A DNA stretch of 64,000 nucleotides from CBDFKS01 sp965248905 (lineage in GTDB: Bacteria > Chloroflexota > Dehalococcoidia > Lucifugimonadales > JAGWBF01): contig CBDFKS010000006.1 in the NCBI GenBank assembly GCA_965248905.1, positions 434,001 through 498,000 on the forward strand, in the 5' to 3' direction. Positions 52,385 through 60,641 of the stretch are shown here, in pieces. The first letter of the stretch is position 1. The number at the start of each line of letters is the position of its first letter. The notes below the pieces were generated by a model. The model did no database searches, was not told where the DNA came from, and worked only from the letters and a program-made list of their open reading frames with translations. The position numbers and the translations under genes are program-made.

Positions 52385-53463
52385 TGCTGGACACCATTCG
52401 TGAAAAGGTCATCCAAGGCGAGCGAATATCCGGTGAGGAGGGGCTATTCCTCTTGCGTGAAGCGGACCTGCTAGACCTAGCTCCCCTGGCCCAAATGGTC
52501 CGATACAGGCATAACCCGGAGCCGGTTGTTACCTTCGTAGTCGATACCAACCTCAATTACACCAACGTCTGCGATGCCTACTGCACTTTCTGCGCCTTCT
52601 ACCGGCGGGAGGATGAAGATGGCGCCTATACCCATTCCATCGATAGCGTTATGGAGATGATGGGGCAGGCTTCGGCCAAAGGGGTCACCACGGTGCTAAT
52701 GCAGGGTGGCCTCAACCCCAAGCTGCCCTTGGAGTACTACACCGACTTGGTGCGCGAGACCAATCGAAGGTACCCTGAGATTCACGCCCATTTTTACTCC
52801 GCCCCCGAGATAATGAAGATGGCCCAGGTCTCGGAGTTGTCGATCCGAGACGTCCTCATAGAGCTTCAGAAAGCAGGCCTAAAGACGATACCCGGAGGCG
52901 GCTCAGAGGTACTTTCCAACAGGGTGAAGCATAAGATCAGCCGTCTCTTCCCCAAAGGAAAGGTGGATGACTGGACGAACGTGCATCTGGAAGCTCATCG
53001 CCTTGGATATCGCACCACCGCCACGATGATGTACGGCCATTTAGAGGAAGATGAGGATATCATCGAGCACCTGGAACATGTCAGGGTGTTGCAGGATGAG
53101 ACCAGCGGCTTCACTGCCTTCATTCCCTGGAGCTACAAGTCGGACAACACCGCGCTGTCTGCCAGGGTGAAGAAGTTGGCTGGCCCCAACAGCTATCTCA
53201 GGGTGATGGCCGTGTCCCGCATATATCTCGACAATCTGCAGCACATTCAGGCGTCATGGTTTTCCGAAGGTAAGAAGACGGGGCAGGTGGCTTTACACTT
53301 CGGGGGCGACGATTTCGGCGGCACTCTCTTCGACGAGAACGTGATGCAGGAAGCCGGCTTTTACAACCGCACCACGGTGGAAGAGGTAACCAATATAATT
53401 CGTGACGCCGGCTTCACACCCGCTCAACGCACCACCCTCTACGAGATACTGCAGCGCTACTAG
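52384..53463 (+). CDS. mqnC: Cyclic dehypoxanthinyl futalosine synthase
   Basis: A radical SAM enzyme that cyclises dehypoxanthine futalosine in menaquinone synthesis. The 359-residue protein has the motif CDAYCTFCAFYR, then MQGGLNPKLPLEYY and IPGGGSEVLSNRVK, characteristic of MqnC. It begins at ATG 52384 overlapping the mqnA stop. Its last 47 bases are duplicated downstream at 53611-53658. mqnD is encoded convergently. Confidence 0.93.
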   Translation: MLDTIREKVIQGERISGEEGLFLLREADLLDLAPLAQMVRYRHNPEPVVTFVVDTNLNYTNVCDAYCTFCAFYRREDEDGAYTHSIDSVMEMMGQASAKGVTTVLMQGGLNPKLPLEYYTDLVRETNRRYPEIHAHFYSAPEIMKMAQVSELSIRDVLIELQKAGLKTIPGGGSEVLSNRVKHKISRLFPKGKVDDWTNVHLEAHRLGYRTTATMMYGHLEEDEDIIEHLEHVRVLQDETSGFTAFIPWSYKSDNTALSARVKKLAGPNSYLRVMAVSRIYLDNLQHIQASWFSEGKKTGQVALHFGGDDFGGTLFDENVMQEAGFYNRTTVEEVTNIIRDAGFTPAQRTTLYEILQRY

Positions 53464-53600
53464 TTAGCAGGCTACGGTTCCACGATATCAAGCGGGGGCA
53501 CCGCGTCAATCAGTCCACGCTCATACGCGCGCTGATATAAAGTCTCCAGAGCCCTGCGCCCTTCCTCTCCCATGTCGATGGTATCCTCGTTCACGTACAT
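53417..53600. repeat. Tandem repeat copy 1: mqnC end plus mqnD end
   Basis: These 184 bp are nearly identical to 53611-53795 (one extra T in the second copy). The unit contains the last codons of mqnC and, on the other strand, the last 43 codons of mqnD. The mqnD portion at 53472-53600 is therefore a spare, headless 3' fragment. Ten bases separate the copies. Confidence 0.93.
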
Positions 53601-53610
53601 AGCAGGCTCA

Positions 53611-53795
53611 CACCCGCTCAACGCACCACCCTTCTACGAGATACTGCAGCGCTACTAGTTAGCAGGCTACGGTTCCACGATATCAAGCGGGGGCACCGCG
53701 TCAATCAGTCCACGCTCATACGCGCGCTGATATAAAGTCTCCAGAGCCCTGCGCCCTTCCTCTCCCATGTCGATGGTATCCTCGTTCACGTACAT
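53611..53795. repeat. Tandem repeat copy 2: spare mqnC end plus genuine mqnD end
   Basis: Second copy of the 184-bp unit. Here the mqnD portion continues into the full gene while the mqnC portion (53611-53658) is a spare fragment carrying a one-base insertion. Confidence 0.93.
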
Positions 53796-54503
53796 CCGAA
53801 CGAAGCGCCGGCAGGTGTCCCGGTCTATGCCACGTCCGAAGGGGAGGGCGTACTCCACTGCCGCATCCTCGTTGGTAATGGCGTGGCGTATGCTGGCCCT
53901 CAGCGCCTCCGCTACTCTTCTACTCGTTGCGTCCCCAAGCCTGCGGTGCACTACGTCGAGTCCCAGTGGGATGGGCAGTCCGGTGTCCTCGCCCCAAGCC
54001 TGGCCCAGGTCCAGCAGCTTTGCGTAACCCTCACTCTCCCAGGTAATCTGCCCCTCGTGTATGATGACCCCCGCGTCAACGCGCCCATCGCTGACAGCTT
54101 CGCCGACCCCGTCGAATGGCAAGATGACAGGAGTGAATGAGTCCGATAAATAGATACGAAGGAGAAGGTAGGCGGTGGTGTATTCTCCGGGGATACCTAT
54201 CCTTTTCCCATCCAAGCTCCCATCCGACGAGTTGGACCGGGATATCAAAACAGGCCCGTAGTTTCTGCCAACCGAGGCCCCACACGCCATAATCCTGTAC
54301 TTGTGGGCTAGCCGTGGGTACGCGGCGGCGGATATGGCGGTAACGTCTAGCTCCTCTTTGAGGGCCCGTTGGTTTAGGGACTCGATGTCTTCAAGCACCT
54401 GTTCGATTTCGAAGCCTTCGACGGTCACTGTACCCGAAGCGAATCCGTAAAACATAAATGCATCATCGGCGTCGGGGCTGTGTCCTATTTGCAATATGGT
54501 CAT
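53667..54503 (-). CDS. mqnD: 1,4-dihydroxy-6-naphthoate synthase
   Basis: Converts cyclic dehypoxanthinyl futalosine to 1,4-dihydroxy-6-naphthoate, the naphthoquinone precursor. The 278-residue protein is a periplasmic-binding-protein-like fold: GHSPDADDAFMFYGF at the N-terminus, then DVTAISAAAYP, GIPGEYTTAYLLLRIY and DAGVIIHEGQITWES with the catalytic histidine. ATG 54503 follows GGAGG. It completes the mqn set, though no MTA/futalosine nucleosidase (mqnB) is nearby; mtnP may be relevant because some lineages use aminofutalosine. Confidence 0.92.
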   Translation of the reverse strand: MTILQIGHSPDADDAFMFYGFASGTVTVEGFEIEQVLEDIESLNQRALKEELDVTAISAAAYPRLAHKYRIMACGASVGRNYGPVLISRSNSSDGSLDGKRIGIPGEYTTAYLLLRIYLSDSFTPVILPFDGVGEAVSDGRVDAGVIIHEGQITWESEGYAKLLDLGQAWGEDTGLPIPLGLDVVHRRLGDATSRRVAEALRASIRHAITNEDAAVEYALPFGRGIDRDTCRRFVRMYVNEDTIDMGEEGRRALETLYQRAYERGLIDAVPPLDIVEP

Positions 54504-54675
54504 ATCTTCAGCCTCCAAGGATTGCGACTAAGTATAGGTTATGAAATATGCACAGTAAAGGTTTGATACGCTCAAAAGTCCTGATGGAAAGCCCTTGGCT
54601 GCCATGCTAAGATTGGGAAGCTCATCTGGACTGGTAGACGTGTTATCGGGAACCCCATGATTGGGAGTGGGTATC

Positions 54676-55542
54676 ATGACGGTCACGGACAAGTGCGACG
54701 CACAGGGTGACGAGACCCTATTCCTCTGCGATTTCTCTCCACCCAGGGGCGCCGACACGGCCACGCTGGAGAGAGCCAGGGGGCTGGACGCCGACTTCAT
54801 CTGCGTGGCCTACAACCCGGGCAGAGCGGTTCGCGTCGACTCCGCTGCGTTGGCCTACTCGATAAAGCAACAGACGGGCAAGGATGTGATCTTCAATTTG
54901 GCCACAAGGGATATGAACAAGCTGGCCTTGCAGACTCATCTGTTGGGTGCCCAAATGCTGGGGTTGGAGAATCTGGTTGTGGTCAAGGGTGACGGCTTCA
55001 CTGCAAAGGACCATGAGAGGGTCAAGGGCGTTGACGATTTCAGTCCCACAGGCTTACTGAAGGCACTTACAGCTATGAATGAGGGCACCGACTTCAGAGG
55101 CTCGACGTTACGAGCCGCTACCGAGTTCTGCATCGGCGCATCCATAGACCTGAGCAGAGACATCAAGATGGAAGCCGAGCTCACCCATAGAAAGGTGCTC
55201 GCTGGAGCTCAGTTTTTCATAACCCAACCGGTGTTCAGTGCAGAGGAGATTAAGCGTTTCCTGGAAGCCTATCATACTATATCCGGAGACGAGATAGCCC
55301 AGCCGATATTCTTCGGCCTCCAGGTCCTCGAAAAGGACGGCGTGCTCTTCAGCAGCGTGCCGCAAGGGGTCAGGCAAGAGCTAGAGAAAGGACGCGATGG
55401 AGCGGACATAGCGTTAGAGTTGCGCCAAGAATTCTCTGAGTTGGGGATTAAAAGGATATATCTTGTTCCTCCGATCTTGAAAGGCGGAGCGAGAAATTAC
55501 GAGGCTGCCCAAAGAGTGTTGGAAGGCAGCAAGCGTGGGTAG
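54676..55542 (+). CDS. Methylenetetrahydrofolate reductase family protein
   Basis: A 288-residue MetF-like TIM barrel, reducing or reversibly oxidising methylene-tetrahydrofolate. CDFSPPRGADTATLERAR is the N-terminal strand with the usual family Glu replaced by Asp in CDFSP; FNLATRDMNKLALQTHLLGA and ENLVVVKGDG are typical of MetF, and AGAQFFITQPVF is the conserved Gln/Pro segment. ATG 54676 follows GGGAGTGG. It could supply methyl groups for the methionine cycle, but it lies 48 kb from metK. Confidence 0.85.
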   Translation: MTVTDKCDAQGDETLFLCDFSPPRGADTATLERARGLDADFICVAYNPGRAVRVDSAALAYSIKQQTGKDVIFNLATRDMNKLALQTHLLGAQMLGLENLVVVKGDGFTAKDHERVKGVDDFSPTGLLKALTAMNEGTDFRGSTLRAATEFCIGASIDLSRDIKMEAELTHRKVLAGAQFFITQPVFSAEEIKRFLEAYHTISGDEIAQPIFFGLQVLEKDGVLFSSVPQGVRQELEKGRDGADIALELRQEFSELGIKRIYLVPPILKGGARNYEAAQRVLEGSKRG

Positions 55543-55591
55543 TTAGTGTTGAGTATACGCTGACGGTTATCCACAGCATCAAGGAGGAAAG

Positions 55592-56065
55592 ATGGCCACA
55601 ATACAAGAAGAGGTAGGGGAGCTGCTAGCGGACAAAGGGCTTACAATCGCGGTGGCCGAGGCGTGCACCGCCGGACTTGTGGGCTCTATGCTTTGCAGCG
55701 TGCCGGGATGCTCCCGATATTTCTACGGCGGTGTGATAGTCTACACCGGAGGCTCGAAGACCAAGGTCCTGGGAATATCCGAGGAGCTACTCAAGAAAGA
55801 GACCTCCGTGAGTCCGGTGACCGCCCTGGAAATGGCCCGAAGTGCTCGTCAGCTCCTGGACACTGACGTGGGGGTTTCGACCACTGGAGTCGCCGGACCG
55901 GCAGGTGGGTCTCCAGACAAGCCCATTGGCATGTTCTATATAGCGGTAGCCGCCCGGGATGGGTACGAGGCTACTAAAGAGCTACGTTGGGATGGTGATA
56001 GGAACGCCAATCGAGAGCACACGGCCTGGGCTGCCTTGGACCTGGTAAAAAGCTATCTTTCTTAG
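55592..56065 (+). CDS. CinA-family nicotinamide-nucleotide amidase
   Basis: A 157-residue stand-alone CinA C-terminal domain that deamidates nicotinamide mononucleotide. VAEACTAGLVGSMLCSVPG with the serine/threonine nucleophile region, FYGGVIVYTGGSKTKVLGI and VSTTGVAGPAGGSPDKPIGM are the family hallmarks. AAGGAGG lies 6 nt before the ATG. The MoeA-like N-domain of full CinA is absent, as in PncC. Confidence 0.88.
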   Translation: MATIQEEVGELLADKGLTIAVAEACTAGLVGSMLCSVPGCSRYFYGGVIVYTGGSKTKVLGISEELLKKETSVSPVTALEMARSARQLLDTDVGVSTTGVAGPAGGSPDKPIGMFYIAVAARDGYEATKELRWDGDRNANREHTAWAALDLVKSYLS

Positions 56066-56109
56066 GAACGCCGGCTGAGGGCCCGATCAGCGCAGTTAGA
56101 TCGATTCCC

Positions 56110-57075
56110 CTATTGGAAGGCCTCGCTGCCCTGGACGGGACCGGCCTCAGCTTGCTCGTCGGGCTCGGGTTCACTAGCAGTAGCCACCATCACTCTGCCC
56201 TCGTCCGCCGCCAGTGCAGTTTCCATTGCAAGGATAGCCACCTCGATCTGGCCATCATCGGGTTGCCGGGTGGTGAGCCTCTGCAAAAGCAGACCCGGAT
56301 ATGCGAACAGCTTGGTTAATGGGTTACCCTGGTGGGCTCCGCTGAAACGGATCACCTCATAGCTGATTGCGGAGATGGCCGGGATGAGCACTATTCGCGA
56401 AACTATCAGCCACCACAGGGGCTCACGGGCCACAAAAGTAAAGACCAGGATTGATACCACCATTACCGTAAGCAGGAAGGCGGTGCCACATCGTGGGTGA
56501 GCGGTGGGGAATTTTCTAACGTTGGCGACTTCCAAAGGGAGCTTGGCTTCGTGGGTGTGGACCGCCATATGCTCGGCGCCGTGATAGGCAAAGATGCGCT
56601 TAATGTCTCGCAGGAATCCTATGCCTCCGATATAGACTACCAGTACTACAAGCCTAATGATTCCTTCGATGAAATTGACCACCGGGTCCGAAGATATGAT
56701 GTTCTCAAGAGGACGCGTCGCAAATAAGGGCATGATGAAGAAGATACCGATGCCCAGCGTGAACGCTACAGTAATTGCCGCGCCCAAAAACCACTTGGGG
56801 ACTTCCTCCTCGCCCTCCGTCTGATCATCGATGGCGATCATGGCTGAACGGTTGAGGGCCTTTACGCCTAGCATCAAGGTTTCGATCAGCACCAGGATGC
56901 CTCGGAGGAAGGGCACACGCCGAAGAGAGCCGGTGTATAGCTGGCTTAGGGGCTCGGATACGGTGAAAATTTGGCCGTTCAGGCGCCGCACGGCAAGACT
57001 GAAGTGGCGCCTACCTCTGATCATGACCCCTTCCATGACGGCCTGGCCGCCATAGAAGAACTGTGGCTCCGCCAA
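56110..57075 (-). CDS. DUF1385 membrane protein
   Basis: A 321-residue protein of the DUF1385 (COG3872) family. The N-terminus FYGGQAVMEGVMIRGRRHFS is diagnostic. About four hydrophobic segments follow, and YHGAEHMAVHTHEA with HPRCGTAFLLTV is the conserved histidine/cysteine region. The gene is commonly next to rpmE and prfA in bacteria, as it is beside rpmE here. Function unknown. The C-terminal 30 residues are acidic. Confidence 0.86.
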   Translation of the reverse strand: MAEPQFFYGGQAVMEGVMIRGRRHFSLAVRRLNGQIFTVSEPLSQLYTGSLRRVPFLRGILVLIETLMLGVKALNRSAMIAIDDQTEGEEEVPKWFLGAAITVAFTLGIGIFFIMPLFATRPLENIISSDPVVNFIEGIIRLVVLVVYIGGIGFLRDIKRIFAYHGAEHMAVHTHEAKLPLEVANVRKFPTAHPRCGTAFLLTVMVVSILVFTFVAREPLWWLIVSRIVLIPAISAISYEVIRFSGAHQGNPLTKLFAYPGLLLQRLTTRQPDDGQIEVAILAMETALAADEGRVMVATASEPEPDEQAEAGPVQGSEAFQ

Positions 57076-57174
57076 TTGTGGTCTCCTACTAAGATAAATA
57101 AAGGGGGCTGGAACCTACCGGCTGAGTGTGATGCCGGAGCCCTTGCCCCCGATCTCTATGCTCATGACACTGAA

Positions 57175-57375
57175 CTATTGTAGGTTGAATCGTCGCTTCA
57201 GCCGCTCAATACGGCCCTCGGTGTCTACGACACGCTGCTGTCCTGTGTAGAAGGGATGGCAATTGCTGCATATCTCTACCCGCAGGGCAGGCTTTGTGGC
57301 CCCAGTCACGAAGGTGTTGCCACAAGAGCAGGTGACCGTAGCTGTGTGATATTCGGGATGAATGTCTTTTTTCAT
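57175..57375 (-). CDS. rpmE: Ribosomal protein L31, zinc-binding type
   Basis: A 66-residue L31 starting MKKDIHPEYHTATVTCSCGN. The cysteines in CSCGN and ICSNCHPFYTGQQ form the zinc site, so this is the C+ type used when zinc is available. ATG 57375 is chosen at the conserved start. It lies 15 bp after rpmA. Confidence 0.95.
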   Translation of the reverse strand: MKKDIHPEYHTATVTCSCGNTFVTGATKPALRVEICSNCHPFYTGQQRVVDTEGRIERLKRRFNLQ

Positions 57376-57389
57376 TAGTGTTCTTAACC

Positions 57390-57653
57390 TTATGTTGTGC
57401 TTTCTGCATAGACGCTGGCCTTGCGCTTGCCTTTGGCGGCCCATTCGAACTTGACTCTGCCATCTATGAGGGCGAAAAGTGTGTGGTCTCTTCCAAGGCC
57501 CACGTTACGTCCGGCGCGAATATGAGTGCCACGTTGCCTCATGATTACATTGCCGATCGTCACGTACTCACCGCCGTATCGCTTGACGCCCAGGCGCTTG
57601 GATTTGCTATCTCGGCCATTGCGAGAGCTGCCACCTGCTTTCTTATGGGCCAT
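57390..57653 (-). CDS. rpmA: Ribosomal protein L27
   Basis: An 87-residue L27. MAHKKAGGSSRNGRDSKSKR and GNVIMRQRGTHIRAG are diagnostic. The N-terminus begins directly at the mature form, without the cleaved leader seen in Firmicutes. The start overlaps the rplU stop (TAATG). Confidence 0.96.
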   Translation of the reverse strand: MAHKKAGGSSRNGRDSKSKRLGVKRYGGEYVTIGNVIMRQRGTHIRAGRNVGLGRDHTLFALIDGRVKFEWAAKGKRKASVYAESTT

Positions 57654-58369
57654 TAGCCCCTACCTCCCTCGCGTGCTTCCTCTTCTGTTTCGTCTTGAGT
57701 GTCATCTTCTGTCCCATTAGATGCCGTTATCTCGTCCGCGGTGCTTTGTTCGGCGGAGGAGTTATCAGTGATTGCTTCTTCTTGCTCTTCTATAGGCTTC
57801 ACGCTCAGTTCGTCGGCTGGCCTGTCTTCCAACTCGTCGCTAGTTTCTTCGGTAGCTTCTTCCTCTAACTTTTCAACTGCCGTATCCGTAGACTCTTCAG
57901 TCAACTCGTCTGTAAAGGCGTCTTCTTGTGTCTCGGCCAGCTCCTCCTCAGGCTCCGCAACCAACACATCGGATGGTTGCTCCGGGGTTATCTCCTCTTC
58001 TACAAGGGCCTCTTCCGGTTCCGGCGCCCATTCAGGAATTCCGATCTCTTCATTACCGAAGACGATGGATGTAATTGCCAGTCGGGTATAGGGCTGCCGG
58101 TGGCCTTTCTTCCTTCGGTAGCGGACCTTCCTTTTGTACTTGAAGACGATAATCTTGGTGTCGCGGTCGTGGGCACGGACCTGGGCAATCACGCTGGCAT
58201 CGGGAACAGTAGGAGTTCCGAGGATAGTCTCGCCGTCCCATGAGAGAGCCAGCACATCAGACAGCTCGATGGACGAGCCTTCCTCTGCCACAAGCTTCTC
58301 TACATCGATAACGTCGCCTGGTTTGACTCTGTATTGTTTATTTCCGGTTGCGAATACTGCGTAATCCAT
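57653..58369 (-). CDS. rplU: Ribosomal protein L21 with long acidic C-terminal extension
   Basis: The first 105 residues are a normal L21: MDYAVFATGNKQYRVKPGD, FKYKRKVRYRRKKGHRQPYT and RLAITSI. The remaining 130 residues are overwhelmingly Glu, Asp, Thr and Ser (for example EEEATEETSDELED) with hardly any hydrophobic core, giving a 238-residue protein where about 103 is usual. The tail is in one clean frame ending at the rpmA start, so it is not a frameshift product. It may be disordered; its purpose is unknown. Confidence 0.93.
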   Translation of the reverse strand: MDYAVFATGNKQYRVKPGDVIDVEKLVAEEGSSIELSDVLALSWDGETILGTPTVPDASVIAQVRAHDRDTKIIVFKYKRKVRYRRKKGHRQPYTRLAITSIVFGNEEIGIPEWAPEPEEALVEEEITPEQPSDVLVAEPEEELAETQEDAFTDELTEESTDTAVEKLEEEATEETSDELEDRPADELSVKPIEEQEEAITDNSSAEQSTADEITASNGTEDDTQDETEEEAREGGRG

Positions 58370-58434
58370 AGCTAGGTACTTATTGTATGGGCTCTCCCTA
58401 GGAGTGTCAAGCTGAGTGTGGTCAGGCTTTCACC

Positions 58435-59409
58435 TTACCTGTTGATCGCCAGGATGGCCATGGACACCGCAGCCCATAATAGCACGTTGGCTATCATAGG
58501 CTTGTCCTTGATTATAACCAGCTCTGGGCTCTCCGCATCGTAGGTATTATTGACCAGATGCAGATACCTGAGAACACCGAACATGACGAATGGCACCGTC
58601 AACGCCATCGTGTAGTTGTCGGGCACATTGCTAGCCGTGAAGCTATAGAGCGTATAGGCGATGAGCGCAGCTGCACTACTGAGGTATATCAACGGTTTTA
58701 GCAGGGTCTCGTTATATTGGCTGAGAACCGATCGTTGGACTGCCGCGTCGCTTCCTGCGGACCTGAGCTCACTGTAGCGCTTGCTTAGAGCTATGAACAG
58801 CGCACCAAGCGCTATCGTAGAGTACAACCAGGCCGAGATGGGAACGTCTATCGCCAGTGCCCCTACGACGATTCGAAGCAGATATCCCGCGCTTACGATC
58901 AATACATCCAGAACTATGATCCTTTTAAGCGTCGAGGAATAGGCCAGATTTACCGCCACGAACACAAGACATACAACACCTACGCTGGTGCCCATGAAAA
59001 AGCCGCCCACAAAAGAGGCCACCAGAAGCACCGTCGCGATGGTTACGGCTATCTTTATTGAAAGCTGTCCCGAGGCTATTGGACGCAACCGTTTACGAGG
59101 GTGGGCCCGGTCAGATTGCCGGTCGAAAATGTCGTTGATAATGTAGACTGCTCCTGACAGGGCGACAAATATCAAAGCCGCTGCTAAAGCCTTTAAAAAA
59201 AGCTCTCCCAGCAGCCCAGTCTCATCCGTGGACCAGCGTTCATTGAGCGAAAATGCCAGTGGAAGGAAAACCAGAAGACTTTTTGTCCATTGCACAGGGC
59301 GGGTGGATAGCACTACCGCTTTGGCAATGGCCAATGAGCGTGGTAGTAGCATGGATTTTGGTTTTATCTGACCGGCCGAGGGCTGGGCCACTTGGTCCTT
59401 TCCTGCCAT
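58435..59409 (-). CDS. UbiA-family prenyltransferase, decaprenyl-phosphate phosphoribosyltransferase-like
   Basis: A 324-residue membrane enzyme with about nine helices. RPVQWTKSLLVFLPLAF and NDIFDRQSDRAHPRKRLRP are the motifs of the UbiA-like group that transfers 5-phosphoribose to decaprenyl phosphate; the aspartates in NDIFDRQSD would bind Mg2+-diphosphate. A second loop, YSSTLKRIIVLDVLIVSAGY, matches the other aspartate region. The adjacent gene encodes an LPG-synthase/flippase-type protein, so a role in cell-envelope polymers is plausible. Confidence 0.84.
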   Translation of the reverse strand: MAGKDQVAQPSAGQIKPKSMLLPRSLAIAKAVVLSTRPVQWTKSLLVFLPLAFSLNERWSTDETGLLGELFLKALAAALIFVALSGAVYIINDIFDRQSDRAHPRKRLRPIASGQLSIKIAVTIATVLLVASFVGGFFMGTSVGVVCLVFVAVNLAYSSTLKRIIVLDVLIVSAGYLLRIVVGALAIDVPISAWLYSTIALGALFIALSKRYSELRSAGSDAAVQRSVLSQYNETLLKPLIYLSSAAALIAYTLYSFTASNVPDNYTMALTVPFVMFGVLRYLHLVNNTYDAESPELVIIKDKPMIANVLLWAAVSMAILAINR

Positions 59410-59429
59410 TCAGTTGCCTTCGTCTTGTT

Positions 59430-60404
59430 TCAAGTCATCCTTCCAGGACGGTCATAACCGCCAGGAAGTTGCTCATTGTTCTGGACGGACTCTTTGCGCA
59501 TGTACACCTGTACATATATAAGGGCGATTACGCCAATTAAAACAGCGAACCAAAGAGTACACAATCTGATGATGAAGGTTGCTGTAGAGGCGTGAGTCTT
59601 GCTCAGGTTTAGCTGCTGTAGCAATGCTACCATACCTCCCTCGGTGCCTACCAGGCCGCCGGGTAGCATCGTTATGGCTCCCAACAGAGTGGCGACCGCA
59701 TATATGGAGATCGCTTGTCCCAGGGACCCTGGTACATCCAGGCCCTGTAACACAACCCACAGAGCACAGCCCTCGGCCAGCCATGCCAGGATACCCAAGC
59801 CCACCGCTATTGTCAGAGGCTTAAAAGAAAAGACCTGCTGAAATGCGTCTCTGGACATACTCAGGAAGGGCTTCCATCCTTGTGGCAGTGGAAGGCGAAG
59901 TAACCTCTCGCCCCCCCACGGAGATAGAACGAGCACGGCAAATATTCCGAACAAGGCCAATAGCGCAACCGCCACGGCCCATCCATAAGGGACGTTGGTG
60001 AGCCCCCACAGGCTCAGGATGAGCACGGCCGCCAGGTCGGTTATGCGCTCAGCGATTACCGCAGTGGATGACAGCGCCACAGGAACGTCCAGTTTCTCCT
60101 TAAGGAAATATGACTTGGACAGCTCCCCCACGCGACCCGGGCTTATGGTCATACTGAGTCCCGACATAAAGATGGCGGTGCTCGGTCCTATTCCTATCCT
60201 GACACCGAGAAATCTGAGGTAATAGTGCCAGCGCAGAAGGCGTAGGAGGTAGTTAGCGAAGGCCAATCCCAGGGCCATAAACCAGTATGCTATGGGAAAG
60301 GAGGAGACCTCCCCGAGTATTTCGGGGAGGTCTCCATAGATGGCAAGGCCGGCGAACACGACGATGGTGAGGATGAGGAAGGTTATGAGGCCTTTGCGCT
60401 TCAT
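59430..60404 (-). CDS. Lysylphosphatidylglycerol synthase transmembrane (UPF0104) family protein
   Basis: A 324-residue integral membrane protein with about eight helices. LLRLLRWHYYLRFLG, SGLSMTISPGRVGELSKSYF and MLPGGLVGTEGGMVALL are the motifs of the LPG-synthase TM/UPF0104 group, some of which act as flippases. There is no soluble aminoacyl-transferase domain. I start at ATG 60404 (MKRKGLITFLILT). It is 20 bp upstream of the UbiA-type gene. Confidence 0.84.
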   Translation of the reverse strand: MKRKGLITFLILTIVVFAGLAIYGDLPEILGEVSSFPIAYWFMALGLAFANYLLRLLRWHYYLRFLGVRIGIGPSTAIFMSGLSMTISPGRVGELSKSYFLKEKLDVPVALSSTAVIAERITDLAAVLILSLWGLTNVPYGWAVAVALLALFGIFAVLVLSPWGGERLLRLPLPQGWKPFLSMSRDAFQQVFSFKPLTIAVGLGILAWLAEGCALWVVLQGLDVPGSLGQAISIYAVATLLGAITMLPGGLVGTEGGMVALLQQLNLSKTHASTATFIIRLCTLWFAVLIGVIALIYVQVYMRKESVQNNEQLPGGYDRPGRMT

Positions 60405-60641
60405 GTTTGGTCCCAAGGTCGTCAGCCCGGCTGATCCAGAAAGGCTACAGACCATGGTGAAGCCTGACCTGTTTGGTGTCAAGGTAGTAGCAAGCTATGA
60501 CTGGGTACAGATGGGCCTTAGACTCTGGTTTCTTCAAACCTTGTCCCCAGGCTTTTAGGTGGTAGAATATGACAGAACCGAGCTTGCCAAACGGCAGATA
60601 TTCGCGTCATTAGATTGGAAGATTTGTTGGGAGGTACTGTC

